Below are positions 39,048 through 48,507 of a stretch of 64,000 nt of DNA, one piece after another (the stretch's first letter is position 1; every line of letters starts with the position of its first letter). Source of the stretch: Mycolicibacterium neoaurum VKM Ac-1815D (GTDB taxonomy: Bacteria > Actinomycetota > Actinomycetes > Mycobacteriales > Mycobacteriaceae); contig NC_023036.2 in the NCBI RefSeq assembly GCF_000317305.3, forward strand, positions 2,356,001 to 2,420,000, read 5' to 3'. The position numbers were made by a program, and so were the translations under genes. The notes under the pieces are model-generated. The model searched no databases and was not told the DNA's origin. It was given only the letters and a program-made list of their open reading frames with translations.

Positions 39048-40897
39048 CATATCCGTTCAGCGCGCTGATCGGCCACGACCGGCTGCGGCTGGCCCTGGTG
39101 CTGTGCGCGGTGCGCCCCGATATCGGGGGAGTGCTGATCCGCGGCGAGAAGGGCACCGCGAAATCGACCGCCGTGCGCGCGCTGGCGGCGGTGCTCGCTC
39201 ATGTCGACGAGGACGCGCGGTTGGTCGAACTGCCGATCGGGGCCACCGAGGACCGTGTCGTCGGGTCGCTGGATCTGCAGAAGGTGCTCCGCGAAGGTGA
39301 GCACGCCTTCTCACCGGGACTGCTGGCGCGCGCCCACGGCGGGGTGCTCTACGTCGATGAGGTCAACCTGTTGCACGACCATCTGGTCGACGTCCTGCTG
39401 GACGCCGCCGCGATGGGCCGGGTGCACATCGAACGTGATGGTGTCTCGCACTCCCATGACGCCCGGTTCGTCCTGATCGGCACGATGAACCCCGAGGAGG
39501 GCGAGCTGCGCCCGCAGCTGCTGGACCGATTCGGCCTCACCGTCGATGTGGCGGCCTCCCGCGATGTCGATACCCGCGTCGAGGTGATCCGATCGCGACT
39601 GGCCTACGAGGCCGACCCGGACGGCTTTGCCGCCGGTTACGCCGAGGCCGATGCCGAGTTGGCCGGCCGCATCGCCACCGCACGTGCGGCACTCGCCGGG
39701 GTGGTGCTGGGGGACAACGAGTTACGACGCATTGCGGCGCTGTGCGCGGCATTCGACGTGGACGGGATGCGGGCCGACCTGGTGCTGGCGCGCACCGCGG
39801 TTGCCCACGCCGCCTGGCGTGGAAGCACGGTCGTGGAGGAAGAAGACATTCGGGTCGCCGCGGAGCTGGCGCTGCCGCATCGCCGCCGCCGCGACCCGTT
39901 CGATGATCCCGGCCTGGATCCCGAGCGGCTGGACGATGCGCTCTCGCAGACCGCCGAGGCCCCCGAGGAGCCCGAGCCCGAGCCCGAGCCGCCGGGTGGC
40001 GGCGGGGGATCGGATGCCCCCACCGAAGGGTCGGCCGCACAGGCCGATTCGTCGGATCGCGGCGAGCAGCCCCAGGCTGCCGCTCCGCCGACCCGGTCCA
40101 GCGCACCACCATCGTCGACGTTCCGCACCCGCGCCCTGGTGGTCCCCGGTGTCGGCGAAGGGGCACCGGGCAGACGGTCCAAGGCCCGCAACCGCACCGG
40201 CAGCACCGTCGGGTCGACCGAGGTGGCGGGCGAGGGACACGGCACACACGTCTTCGCGACCTTGCTCGCGGCGGTCAACAACCAGCGCCGACCCGGCAGG
40301 CCGCAGGTCCAACCCGAGGATGTGCGGCGCGCCATCCGCGAGGGCCGCGAAGGCAATCTGGTGATCTTCGTCGTGGACGCCTCCGGTTCGATGGCGGCGC
40401 GCGACCGGATGTCGGCGGTCGGTGGGGCTGCCCTGTCGTTGTTGCGGGACGCCTATCAGCGGCGTGACAAGGTCGCGGTGATCACCTTCCGCGGCCAGCA
40501 GGCCGATCTGCTGCTGCCGCCGACCTCCTCGGTGTACATCGCCGGCCGCCGGTTGGCCCGGTTCGACACCGGTGGCAAAACCCCACTGGCGCAAGGCCTG
40601 CTGGCCGCGCGTGACGTGGTGGTGCGCGAGAAGGCACGCGACCGTGCGCGCCGACCCCTTGTAGTGGTGCTCACCGACGGGCGGGCGACCGGGGGACCGG
40701 ACCCGTTGGGCCGGACCAGGACGGCGGCGCGGATGTTGCTGGCCGAGGGGGCCGCCGCGGTCGTGGTGGACTGCGAGACATCGTTCGTGCGGCTGGGTTT
40801 GGCCGAGGAGCTGGCACGCCAGCTGGAGGCCCCGGCGGTCCGGCTCGCGCACCTGCAGGCCGGTGAACTGACCTCGCTGGTCAAGACTGCGGCCTGA
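39044..40897 (+). CDS. Fused AAA+/VWA chelatase subunit (ChlI-ChlD type), probably cobaltochelatase partner
   Basis: 617 residues, GTG start overlapping the previous stop. Residues 1-290 are a ChlI-like AAA+ ATPase: Walker A GEKGTAKS, Walker [10 protein letters not shown], and arginine-finger segment QLLDRFGL. A low-complexity linker rich in Pro/Glu/Gly (about 300-370) leads to a VWA domain with the MIDAS motif [14 protein letters not shown] and [11 protein letters not shown]. The next genes are cobO and cobB, so it most likely powers cobalt insertion with CobN elsewhere in the genome, replacing CobS/CobT; magnesium chelation is unlikely in a non-phototroph. Confidence 0.85.
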   Translation: MTYPFSALIGHDRLRLALVLCAVRPDIGGVLIRGEKGTAKSTAVRALAAVLAHVDEDARLVELPIGATEDRVVGSLDLQKVLREGEHAFSPGLLARAHGGVLYVDEVNLLHDHLVDVLLDAAAMGRVHIERDGVSHSHDARFVLIGTMNPEEGELRPQLLDRFGLTVDVAASRDVDTRVEVIRSRLAYEADPDGFAAGYAEADAELAGRIATARAALAGVVLGDNELRRIAALCAAFDVDGMRADLVLARTAVAHAAWRGSTVVEEEDIRVAAELALPHRRRRDPFDDPGLDPERLDDALSQTAEAPEEPEPEPEPPGGGGGSDAPTEGSAAQADSSDRGEQPQAAAPPTRSSAPPSSTFRTRALVVPGVGEGAPGRRSKARNRTGSTVGSTEVAGEGHGTHVFATLLAAVNNQRRPGRPQVQPEDVRRAIREGREGNLVIFVVDASGSMAARDRMSAVGGAALSLLRDAYQRRDKVAVITFRGQQADLLLPPTSSVYIAGRRLARFDTGGKTPLAQGLLAARDVVVREKARDRARRPLVVVLTDGRATGGPDPLGRTRTAARMLLAEGAAAVVVDCETSFVRLGLAEELARQLEAPAVRLAHLQAGELTSLVKTAA

Positions 40898-40916
40898 GAA
40901 CAACCGAGGAGACCCG

Positions 40917-41531
40917 ATGCCACAGGGACAACCGCTTACCGTGCCCGATGACGGACTGACCACCAAGGCCCGGCGCAATGCGCCGCTGCTGGCGGTGCAC
41001 ACCGGGCCGGGCAAGGGGAAGTCGACCGCGGCGTTCGGGATGGCCTTGCGCGCGTGGAATCAGGGTTTCGACATCGGGGTTTTTCAGTTCGTCAAGAGCG
41101 CGAAGTGGAAAGTGGGCGAGGAGAGCGTCTTTCGGGAGCTCGGCCGGCTGCACGACGAGCACGGCGCCGGCGGGCCCGTGCAATGGCACAAGATGGGCTC
41201 GGGCTGGTCGTGGACGCGTAAGCAGGGATCCGAGGTGGATCACGCCGAGACCGCGCGCGACGGCTGGGCCGAGATCAGCCGCCGAATCGCCGCCGGACAG
41301 CACGACTTCTACGTCCTCGACGAGTTCACCTATCCGCTCAAATGGGGCTGGATCGATGTCGACGAGGTGATCGCGACCCTGGCCGACCGGCCGGGCCGCC
41401 AACACGTGGTGATCACCGGTCGCGATGCGCCGCAGGCGCTCATCGACGCCGCCGACCTGGTCACCGAGATGACCAAGGTGAAGCATCCGATGGATGCGGG
41501 CCGCAAGGGGCAGCGGGGCATCGAGTGGTAG
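40917..41531 (+). CDS. cobO: Cob(I)yrinic acid a,c-diamide adenosyltransferase
   Basis: 204 residues. Attaches the 5'-deoxyadenosyl ligand to Co(I) corrinoid using ATP. The P-loop GPGKGKSTAAFG (about residues 31-42) binds ATP in the reversed CobA-type orientation; FVKSAKWKVGEES and VLDEFTYPLKWGW are family motifs. The RBS is GAGGAG. The stop overlaps the start of cobB by 7 nt. Confidence 0.95.
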   Translation: MPQGQPLTVPDDGLTTKARRNAPLLAVHTGPGKGKSTAAFGMALRAWNQGFDIGVFQFVKSAKWKVGEESVFRELGRLHDEHGAGGPVQWHKMGSGWSWTRKQGSEVDHAETARDGWAEISRRIAAGQHDFYVLDEFTYPLKWGWIDVDEVIATLADRPGRQHVVITGRDAPQALIDAADLVTEMTKVKHPMDAGRKGQRGIEW

Positions 41532-42883
41532 CTCCCGCGATCGTCATCGCCGCGCCGTCGTCGGGCAGCGGAAAGACCACGATCGCAACGGGTCTGATGG
41601 GTGCGCTGCGGCGTGCCGGACGACGGGTGGCGCCGTTCAAGGTCGGCCCGGACTTCATCGACCCCGGCTACCACGCGCTGGCCGCCGGTGTGCCGGGGCG
41701 CAACCTGGATCCCGTCCTGGTGGGCGAGAACCTGATCGGACCGCTCTACCGGCACGGCACCGCGGCCGCCGATATCGCCGTCGTCGAAGGTGTGATGGGG
41801 TTGTTCGACGGGCGCATCAGTGCACACCACACCGGCCCGGCCCAGGGCTCCACCGCGCACGTGGCCGCCCTGCTCGGCGCGCCGGTGGTGCTGGTCGTGG
41901 ACGCCCGCGGGCAGGCCCACAGCATCGGCGCACTGCTGCACGGTTTCTCGACGTTCGACAGCTCGATCCGGCTGGCCGGGGTGATCCTGAACCGGGTCGG
42001 TTCGGCGCGTCATGAACAGGTGTTGCGCCAGGGCTGTGAACAGGCCGGGGTGCCGGTGTTCGGGGCGATCCCGCGGTCGGCCGAGCTTGAGGTGCCTTCC
42101 CGCCACCTCGGATTGGTGACGGCCGTCGAATTCGGTGCGCTGGCTCAGCGTGCGGTCGCGGCGATGACCGATCTGGTCGCCCAGCACGTCGACGTGGCCG
42201 CGCTGGCCGGGGCGGCCACGGCCCGCGTGCAGGCTCCCGCCTGGAGCCCGGAGCCCGAACACCGCGCCGGGGAGTCGGTCACCATCGCCCTGGCCGCCGG
42301 ACGTGCCTTCAGCTTCGGCTACGCCGAACATCGCGAACTGTTGACCGCCGCCGGGGCAGATGTCGTCGACTTCGACCCGCTCACCGATCTGCTGCCCGCG
42401 GGCACCGCGGGTGTGGTGATCCCCGGCGGGTTTCCCGAACAGTTCACCACCGAGTTGTCGGCCAATACGGCCGTGCGCTCCGAGATTCGGACGCTGGCGG
42501 CCGCGGGCGGCCCCGTGCATGCCGAGTGCGCCGGCCTGACCTATCTGATGGACGATCTGGACGGGGCGCCGATGTGTGGCGTACTCGCCGGTTCGGCATC
42601 GTTCACCGAGCGGCTCACACTGGGCTATCGGGATGCCGTCGCGGTGGCCGATTCGTCCATGCACATCGCGGGCGAGCGGGTCAGCGGGCATGAGTTCCAC
42701 CGGACCGCAGTGACTTTCGCTACAGACTACGAGCCCGCGTGGGGGTTCGCGGGGACCGGCGGCCGGGACGGTGCGGTGCACGCCGGGGTGCATGCGGGGT
42801 ATCTGCACACGCATCCGGCCGGGCACCCGAAGGCGTGCTCGCGCTTCGTCACCGCGGCGGCAACCTTTAAGCTCGGCGGGTGA
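41525..42883 (+). CDS. cobB: Cobyrinate a,c-diamide synthase
   Basis: 452 residues from GTG 41525. Amidates carboxylates a and c of (hydrogeno)cobyrinate with glutamine and ATP. N-terminal ATPase with P-loop APSSGSGKTTIATG and KVGPDFIDPGYH; C-terminal class I glutaminase with the Cys in VHAECAGLTYLMDD and His in GYLHTHPAGHP. Twenty nt separate it from the next gene. Similar domain layout to cobQ, but the GPDFIDP motif marks the a,c-diamide enzyme. Confidence 0.94.
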   Translation: MVAPAIVIAAPSSGSGKTTIATGLMGALRRAGRRVAPFKVGPDFIDPGYHALAAGVPGRNLDPVLVGENLIGPLYRHGTAAADIAVVEGVMGLFDGRISAHHTGPAQGSTAHVAALLGAPVVLVVDARGQAHSIGALLHGFSTFDSSIRLAGVILNRVGSARHEQVLRQGCEQAGVPVFGAIPRSAELEVPSRHLGLVTAVEFGALAQRAVAAMTDLVAQHVDVAALAGAATARVQAPAWSPEPEHRAGESVTIALAAGRAFSFGYAEHRELLTAAGADVVDFDPLTDLLPAGTAGVVIPGGFPEQFTTELSANTAVRSEIRTLAAAGGPVHAECAGLTYLMDDLDGAPMCGVLAGSASFTERLTLGYRDAVAVADSSMHIAGERVSGHEFHRTAVTFATDYEPAWGFAGTGGRDGAVHAGVHAGYLHTHPAGHPKACSRFVTAAATFKLGG

Positions 42884-42902
42884 CGCGCACCCGAGGAGCC
42901 CA

Positions 42903-44129
42903 GTGACAGACAACGCCTACCTTGTCGGTCTGCGTCTGGAGGGCCGCAAAGTCGTCGTGGTCGGCGGCGGCACCGTGGCGCAGCGCCGGCTGCCGCTTCT
43001 GGTCGCCGCCGGCGCGGATGTCCACGTCATCACCCTGGCGGCCACCCCGGCGGTGGAAGCCTTCGGCGACTCGTCGGCGACCGTCACCGTGACCCTTCGG
43101 GCGTTCCGTGACGAAGACCTCGACGGCGCCTGGTATGCCCTCGCCGCCACCGACGACCCGGAAGTCAACGCCGCGATCGTCGCCGGCGCCGATCGGCGGC
43201 GGATCTTCTGCGTGCGCGCCGACGTCGCCCGGGAGGGCACGGCGGTCACGCCCGCCTCCTTCGAATACGAGGGGTTGTCGGTGGGGGTGCTGGCCAGCGG
43301 CGAGCACCGCCGGTCGGCGGCCATCCGCTCGGCCATCCACGAGGCGCTGCAGCAGGGGCTCATCAGTGACCGGGAGCGCAACACCGGTGCCGAGGGTGTG
43401 ACCGTGCACGAGGGGGTTGCCCTCGTCGGCGGCGGGCCGGGGGACCCGGAGTTGATCACGGTGCGCGGCCGGCGACTGCTGGCCAATGCCGATGTCGTCG
43501 TCGCGGACCGGCTCGCTCCGCCCGAGCTGCTGGCCGAGCTGCCGCCCCATGTCGAGGTGATCGACGCCGCCAAGATCCCGTACGGGCGCGCGATGGCCCA
43601 GGAGGCCATCAACGATGTGCTGATCGACCGTGCGAAGGCGGGCAAGTTCGTCGTGCGGCTCAAGGGCGGCGACCCGTTCGTCTTCGCGCGTGGGTACGAG
43701 GAGGTGATCGCGTGCGCGGAAGCAGGTGTACCGGTGACCGTGGTACCCGGTGTGACCAGCGCCATCGGGGTGCCGGCTCTGGCCGGTGTGCCGGTGACGC
43801 ATCGGCACATCACCCACGAGTTCGTCGTGGTCAGCGGGCATGTTGCGCCGGGGCACCCCGAATCGTTAGTGAATTGGGATGCGCTGGCCGCGATGTCAGG
43901 AACCATCGTGCTGCTGATGGCCGTCGAGCGGATCGAACTCTTCGCTCAGGCGCTGCTGTCGGGCGGCAGACCTGCGGATACGCCGGTGATGGTGGTCCAG
44001 CATGGGACGACGGCGGCGCAACGGACGGTCCGGGCGACCCTGACCGACGTTGCCGAAAAGGTACGTTCGGAGGGGATTCGACCGCCCGCCATCATCGTCA
44101 TCGGGGCTGTGGCGGCGTTCGGCAGTTAA
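42903..44129 (+). CDS. cysG: CysG-type siroheme synthase / uroporphyrinogen III C-methyltransferase
   Basis: 408 residues from GTG 42903 behind GAGGAG. N-terminal ~160 residues: precorrin-2 dehydrogenase/ferrochelatase domain with KVVVVGGGTVAQRRLPLL (NAD site). Residues ~170-408: SUMT domain with GGGPGDPELITVRG, RLKGGDPFVFARGYEE and GVTSAIGVPALAGVPVTHR. The SUMT part supplies precorrin-2 for B12; the N-terminal part makes siroheme for sulfite/nitrite reductase. Shorter than the 457-residue E. coli CysG. Ends the cobalamin run. Confidence 0.93.
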   Translation: MTDNAYLVGLRLEGRKVVVVGGGTVAQRRLPLLVAAGADVHVITLAATPAVEAFGDSSATVTVTLRAFRDEDLDGAWYALAATDDPEVNAAIVAGADRRRIFCVRADVAREGTAVTPASFEYEGLSVGVLASGEHRRSAAIRSAIHEALQQGLISDRERNTGAEGVTVHEGVALVGGGPGDPELITVRGRRLLANADVVVADRLAPPELLAELPPHVEVIDAAKIPYGRAMAQEAINDVLIDRAKAGKFVVRLKGGDPFVFARGYEEVIACAEAGVPVTVVPGVTSAIGVPALAGVPVTHRHITHEFVVVSGHVAPGHPESLVNWDALAAMSGTIVLLMAVERIELFAQALLSGGRPADTPVMVVQHGTTAAQRTVRATLTDVAEKVRSEGIRPPAIIVIGAVAAFGS

Positions 44130-44162
44130 AGGATTCTTAAGATTACTGTAAGGTAACCCGGT
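44130..44162 (+). promoter_or_regulatory. AT-rich efpA upstream element with inverted repeat
   Basis: This 33-nt gap is strikingly AT-rich for the window. It contains the palindrome CTTAAG, the inverted repeat TTAC-n6-GTAA (44143-44156) and -10-like hexamers TACTGT (44144-44149) or TAAGGT. Probably the efpA promoter with a regulator site; the regulator is unknown. Confidence 0.4.
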
Positions 44163-45746
44163 ATGACTGCTCTCAACGACGCTGGCCGCAAATCCAGCCG
44201 AGACGGCGCAGGTGGCAGCGACCGGGCCCTGCCAGTGCATGTAGGCCGAGGGGATATGCAGCAAAACGGCAAGTCACCGGCGTTCCTGCCGTCCTGGAAC
44301 TTCATCGCCGCCGTCATCGCCATCGGCGGTATGCAGCTGTTGGCCACGATGGACAGCACCGTGGCCATCGTCGCGCTTCCTAAGATCCAGGACGAGCTCG
44401 GGCTTTCCGATGCCGGTCGTAGCTGGGTCATCACCGCGTATGTCCTGACCTTCGGTGGTCTGATGTTGCTGGGCGGCCGCCTCGGCGACACGATCGGCCG
44501 CAAGCGCACCTTCATCGTGGGTGTCACCCTGTTCACCATCGCCTCGGTGCTCTGCGGTGTGGCCTGGGATGAGGCCACCCTGGTCATCGCCCGCCTATTG
44601 CAGGGTGTGGGTGCGGCGATCGCCTCGCCCACCGGTTTGGCGCTGATCGCCACGACATTCCCCAAGGGGCCCGCCCGCAACAGCGCGACGGCCGTCTTCG
44701 CCGCCATGACCGGTATCGGCTCGGTGATGGGCCTGGTGGTCGGCGGAGCCCTGACCGAGGTCTCCTGGCGCTGGGCATTCCTGGTCAACGTGCCGATCGG
44801 CCTGGTGATGCTGTATCTGGCCCGCACGCATCTGCGTGAGACCGATCGCGCCCCGATGAAACTCGACGCCGCGGGTGCCATCCTGGCGACCCTGACCTGC
44901 ACCGCGGCCGTATTCGGGTTCTCGATGGGACCGGAGAAGGGCTGGGCCTCGCCGCTGACGCTGGCGTCCTTGGCCGGCGCCGGAATCTTCGGATTGGCAT
45001 TCCTCTACGCCGAACGCACCGCGGAGAACCCGGTGGTGCCGTTCTCGCTGTTCCGTGACCGCAACCGCGTCGCCACCTTCGCCGCGGTCTTCCTGGCGGG
45101 CGGCGTGATGTTCACCCTGACCGTGCTCATCGGGCTCTATGTCCAGGACATTATGGGCTACAGCGCGTTGCGCGCCGGTATCGGTTTCATCCCGTTCGTG
45201 ATCGCACTCGGGATCGGTCTGGGCCTGTCCTCTCAGCTGGTGTCGCGCTTCGCGCCGCGATGGCTGGTGATCGCCGGTGGCGTGCTGGTGCTCGCCGCGA
45301 TGATCTACGGCTCGACGCTCAACGGCGACATTCCGTACTTCCCCAACCTCGTGCTGCCGATCACCATTGGTGGATTCGGTATCGGCATGATCGTCGTGCC
45401 GCTGACGGTCTCGGCCATCGCCGGTGTGGGCCTCGACGAGATCGGACCGGTGTCGGCCATCGCGCTGATGCTGCAGAACCTCGGTGGCCCCGTGGTGCTG
45501 GCGGTCATCCAGGCCGTCATCACCTCACGCACCCTGTACCTGGGCGGAACCACGGGACCGGTCAAGAACATGAACGAGGCGCAGCACCACGCGCTGGACC
45601 AGGGATACACCTACGGTCTGCTGTGGGTCGCCGCGGTCGCCGTGGTGGTGGGTGCCGCCGCACTGTTCATCCGTTACAGCGCGGAGGAGGTGGCGCACGC
45701 CCAGGAGGTCAAGGACGCCATCGATGCCGGCGAGCTGGAGAACTGA
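44163..45746 (+). CDS. efpA: MFS drug efflux transporter EfpA (DHA2, 14 TM)
   Basis: 527 residues. Integral membrane proton-driven exporter of the QacA-type DHA2 family. About 45 polar N-terminal residues precede 14 helices. MFS motif A is LGGRLGDTIGRKRTF and motif C-like AMTGIGSVMGLVVGG. The helix-1 motif QLLATMDSTVAIVALPKIQ, with the conserved Asp, is typical of multidrug exporters. M. tuberculosis EfpA (Rv2846c) starts with the same MTALND, supporting ATG 44163. Induced by isoniazid in M. tuberculosis. Confidence 0.94.
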   Translation: MTALNDAGRKSSRDGAGGSDRALPVHVGRGDMQQNGKSPAFLPSWNFIAAVIAIGGMQLLATMDSTVAIVALPKIQDELGLSDAGRSWVITAYVLTFGGLMLLGGRLGDTIGRKRTFIVGVTLFTIASVLCGVAWDEATLVIARLLQGVGAAIASPTGLALIATTFPKGPARNSATAVFAAMTGIGSVMGLVVGGALTEVSWRWAFLVNVPIGLVMLYLARTHLRETDRAPMKLDAAGAILATLTCTAAVFGFSMGPEKGWASPLTLASLAGAGIFGLAFLYAERTAENPVVPFSLFRDRNRVATFAAVFLAGGVMFTLTVLIGLYVQDIMGYSALRAGIGFIPFVIALGIGLGLSSQLVSRFAPRWLVIAGGVLVLAAMIYGSTLNGDIPYFPNLVLPITIGGFGIGMIVVPLTVSAIAGVGLDEIGPVSAIALMLQNLGGPVVLAVIQAVITSRTLYLGGTTGPVKNMNEAQHHALDQGYTYGLLWVAAVAVVVGAAALFIRYSAEEVAHAQEVKDAIDAGELEN

Positions 45747-45891
45747 GCGCCCGACCCGTCGAGCAGACCCCCGGATCGGGACCGGTCGAGAAATTTTCAT
45801 CTGTGTTGTTTGGTTGCATCGGCTGATGGGTACACCGCCGATGGGAGCCGGTCGCTTCAGCTGTCGCGCGCCGAAAACACAAGCGTGTAAT

Positions 45892-45924
45892 TTCTCCACA
45901 CCTGTGGACGAATCTTGTGGATAA
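45892..45924. promoter_or_regulatory. Cluster of three DnaA-box-like 9-mers
   Basis: TTCTCCACA (45892-45900), TGTGGACGA (45903-45911) and TGTGGATAA (45916-45924). The last is an exact match to the consensus TTATCCACA on the other strand; the other two are one base off. They lie in the 206-nt gap after efpA, which otherwise shows no gene. Confidence 0.4.
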
Positions 45925-45952
45925 CTCCGCATCCATCGGAGCAGAGGCAGGC

Positions 45953-46627
45953 ATGCGGCGTCAGGACATCAGTACCGCGGTCGATTTGCTCGGCTGGCGC
46001 CTGATCCTCGGAACGCTGATCACGCACGTAACCGTCGACTCGCTCCGCACCGCCGTGCACGTCGCCGATGCCGCCGTGAACGCCGCCGATGCGGACGCCG
46101 TCACCGGACATCTCCGCGTCGAATTGTGTGACGACCGGGTGGTGCTGCGACTGCAGGACCGGTCGACGGGGACGATCACCGACCATGATCTGAGTCTGGC
46201 CGGCCGGATCACCGGCGCCCTGTCGGACGCGGGGTGGGCCACGGTGCCCGGTGATGCGGAGATAACGCCACAAGTCTTCGAAATCGCCGTCGACGCGCTC
46301 GACATCGCGTCGGTGCGCCCGTTCTGGCGGGCGATCACCGGCTACGTCGACCTCCCGGACGCGACCGACCTGCCGGCGGGGGCGCTTATCGACCCGTTGG
46401 GGCGCGGACCGACGATCTGGTTCCAGCAGATGGATTCGCCGCGCCCGCAACGTAACCGGATTCACCTCGACATCGACGTCGCGCCCGAGCGCGCCGCCGC
46501 GCGCATCGAGGCGGCGCTGGCCGCGGGCGGGCGGCTGGTCTCGGATGCCGCCGCACCGGCGTTCTGGGTGCTCGCCGACGCCGAGGGTAACGAGGCCTGC
46601 ATCTGCACCTGGCAGGGCCGCGACTGA
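45953..46627 (+). CDS. VOC-superfamily (glyoxalase-like) protein with N-terminal pterin-dehydratase-like domain
   Basis: 224 residues from ATG 45953 behind AGAGG (an in-frame GTG at 45917 lies in the DnaA-box cluster). Residues 1-100 (ISTAVDLLGWRLILGTLITHV onward) resemble the 4a-carbinolamine dehydratase fold. Residues ~105-224 form a VOC module ending NRIHLDIDVAPERA and APAFWVLADAEGNEACICT, as in Glyoxalase_6 domains. Two metal-ligand candidates are His in RIHLDID and Glu in GNEACIC. Substrate unknown. Confidence 0.75.
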   Translation: MRRQDISTAVDLLGWRLILGTLITHVTVDSLRTAVHVADAAVNAADADAVTGHLRVELCDDRVVLRLQDRSTGTITDHDLSLAGRITGALSDAGWATVPGDAEITPQVFEIAVDALDIASVRPFWRAITGYVDLPDATDLPAGALIDPLGRGPTIWFQQMDSPRPQRNRIHLDIDVAPERAAARIEAALAAGGRLVSDAAAPAFWVLADAEGNEACICTWQGRD

Positions 46628-46632
46628 ATCGG

Positions 46633-46699
46633 ATTGTCGTGCTCCTACGTCGCCCACGAGGCTGAATTGTCGGGCTCCTACGTCGCCCGACTAGGCTGA
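46633..46699. repeat. Tandem direct repeat containing hairpins before proS
   Basis: Two adjacent ~33-bp copies (46633-46665 and 46666-46699), both containing CTCCTACGTCGCCC and ending GGCTGA. In the second, GTCGGGC and GCCCGAC form a 7-bp stem; in the first the stem is imperfect. They sit between the VOC stop and the proS start (6 nt further). Confidence 0.75.
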
Positions 46700-46705
46700 C
46701 CGCTC

Positions 46706-48472
46706 GTGATCACCCGTATGTCCGAGCTGTTCCTGCGTACCCTGCGCGACGACCCTGCCGACGCCGAAGTTCCCAGCCACAAGCTGCTGATCCGCGCGGG
46801 CTATGTGCGGGCCGTCGGACCGGGCATCTACAGCTGGTTGCCGCTGGGTCTGCGGGTGCTGCGCAAGATCGAGAACGTGGTGCGCAGTGAGATGAACGCC
46901 ATCGGTGGCCAGGAGATCCTGCTGCCCGCACTGCTGCCGCGCGCCCCCTACGAAACCACCAATCGCTGGACCGAGTACGGCGACACCTTGTTCCGCCTCC
47001 AGGACCGTCGCAACAACGACTATCTGCTGGGCCCGACCCACGAGGAACTCTTCACCCTGATGGTCAAGGGGGAGTACTCCTCATACAAGGATCTTCCCGT
47101 CCTGCTCTACCAGATCCAGACCAAGTACCGCGACGAGGCCCGCCCCCGCGCAGGCATCCTGCGCGGCCGTGAATTCGTCATGAAGGACTCGTACTCCTTC
47201 GATCTCGACGACGACGGCCTCAAGACCGCCTATCACCACCACCGCGAGGCCTACCAGCGCATCTTCAACCGGCTCGGGATCGACTATGTGATCGTCTCGG
47301 CGGTGTCCGGAGCCATGGGCGGCAGCGCGTCAGAGGAGTTCCTCGCCGAGAGCGAGGTCGGCGAGGACACCTTCGTGCGATGCGTCGAATCGGGCTATGC
47401 CGCCAACGTGGAAGCCGTCATCACCCGGGCGCCGGAAGCGCTGCCCATCGAGGGGCAGCCGCCCGCGCAGGTGTACGACACCCCCGACGCCCCGACCATC
47501 GCGACCCTGGTCGACTGGGCGAATTCGGCCGGGCTGCCGCAGTTCGGTGACCGCGCCGTCACCGCTGCCGACACCCTGAAGAACGTCCTGCTCAAGACCC
47601 GCCAGCCCGGCGGCGAGTGGGAATTGCTCGGCATCGGAGTGCCCGGTGACCGAGAGGTCGACGAGAAGCGACTCGGCGCGGCGTTGGAGCCCGCCGAGTT
47701 CGCCCTGCTCGACGACGCCGATTTCGCCGCCAACCCGTTCCTGGTTAAGGGATACGTGGGTCCGAAAGCATTGCTGGACAACGGGATCCGGTATCTGGTC
47801 GATCCCAGGGTGGTGTTCGGCACATCCTGGATCACCGGTGCCGATGAGCCCAACAAGCACGTGGTGGGGCTGGTCACGGGTCGTGATTTCACCCCGGACG
47901 GCACCATCGAGGCCGCCGATGTGCGCGACGGCGATCCGTCCCCGGACGGCGCTGGTGTGCTGACCTCGGCCCGCGGTATCGAGATCGGCCATATCTTCCA
48001 GCTCGGCCGTAAGTACGCCGATGCGTTCAATGCCGATGTGCTCGGTGAGAACGGCAAACCGGTGCGCCTCACCATGGGGTCCTACGGCATCGGGGTATCT
48101 CGACTGGTCGCCGTCATCGCCGAGCAGCAGCACGACGATATCGGGCTACGCTGGCCGGCCTCGGTCGCGCCCTTCGACGTGCATGTCGTGATCGCCAACA
48201 AGGACGCCGGTGCGCGTTCCGGGGCCGAAGAACTGGCCGCCGAACTATCCGGGCTGGGCTTGGAGGTGCTCCTCGACGACCGAACCTCATCGCCCGGGGT
48301 CAAGTTCAAGGATGCCGAACTGCTCGGCATGCCCTGGATCGTGGTGGTCGGTCGGGGCTGGGCCGACGGCGTGGTCGAACTGCGTAACCGGTTCAGCGGT
48401 GAGGCCCGTGAGCTCGTTGTCGCCGGCGCGGCCGCCGAGGTTGCCGCCGCGCTGAGCGCGAGTCGGGCCTGA
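46706..48472 (+). CDS. proS: Prolyl-tRNA synthetase
   Basis: 588 residues from GTG 46706. Class II synthetase of the bacterial (ProS type 1) form with an inserted editing domain. Motif 1 region with [19 protein letters not shown], motif 2 [28 protein letters not shown], the INS editing domain at about 220-390, then motif 3 [12 protein letters not shown] and a C-terminal anticodon-binding domain ([13 protein letters not shown]). The last eight codons are duplicated in tandem after the stop. Confidence 0.97.
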   Translation: MITRMSELFLRTLRDDPADAEVPSHKLLIRAGYVRAVGPGIYSWLPLGLRVLRKIENVVRSEMNAIGGQEILLPALLPRAPYETTNRWTEYGDTLFRLQDRRNNDYLLGPTHEELFTLMVKGEYSSYKDLPVLLYQIQTKYRDEARPRAGILRGREFVMKDSYSFDLDDDGLKTAYHHHREAYQRIFNRLGIDYVIVSAVSGAMGGSASEEFLAESEVGEDTFVRCVESGYAANVEAVITRAPEALPIEGQPPAQVYDTPDAPTIATLVDWANSAGLPQFGDRAVTAADTLKNVLLKTRQPGGEWELLGIGVPGDREVDEKRLGAALEPAEFALLDDADFAANPFLVKGYVGPKALLDNGIRYLVDPRVVFGTSWITGADEPNKHVVGLVTGRDFTPDGTIEAADVRDGDPSPDGAGVLTSARGIEIGHIFQLGRKYADAFNADVLGENGKPVRLTMGSYGIGVSRLVAVIAEQQHDDIGLRWPASVAPFDVHVVIANKDAGARSGAEELAAELSGLGLEVLLDDRTSSPGVKFKDAELLGMPWIVVVGRGWADGVVELRNRFSGEARELVVAGAAAEVAAALSASRA

Positions 48473-48496
48473 GCGCTGAGCGAGAGTCGGGCCTGA
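48449..48496 (+). repeat. Tandem 24-bp duplication across the proS stop codon
   Basis: 48449-48472 (the last eight codons of proS including TGA) and 48473-48496 are 23/24 identical. The second copy stays in frame and ends in another TGA. The two peptide versions would be ALSASRA and ALSESRA. Confidence 0.85.
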
Positions 48497-48507
48497 GCCC
48501 TGAACGG

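Noticed and set aside
38900..44130. Cobalamin riboswitch in the cob region
   Set aside because: Genes are overlapping or within 20 nt, so there is no room; none was seen upstream of mqo or cobQ either.
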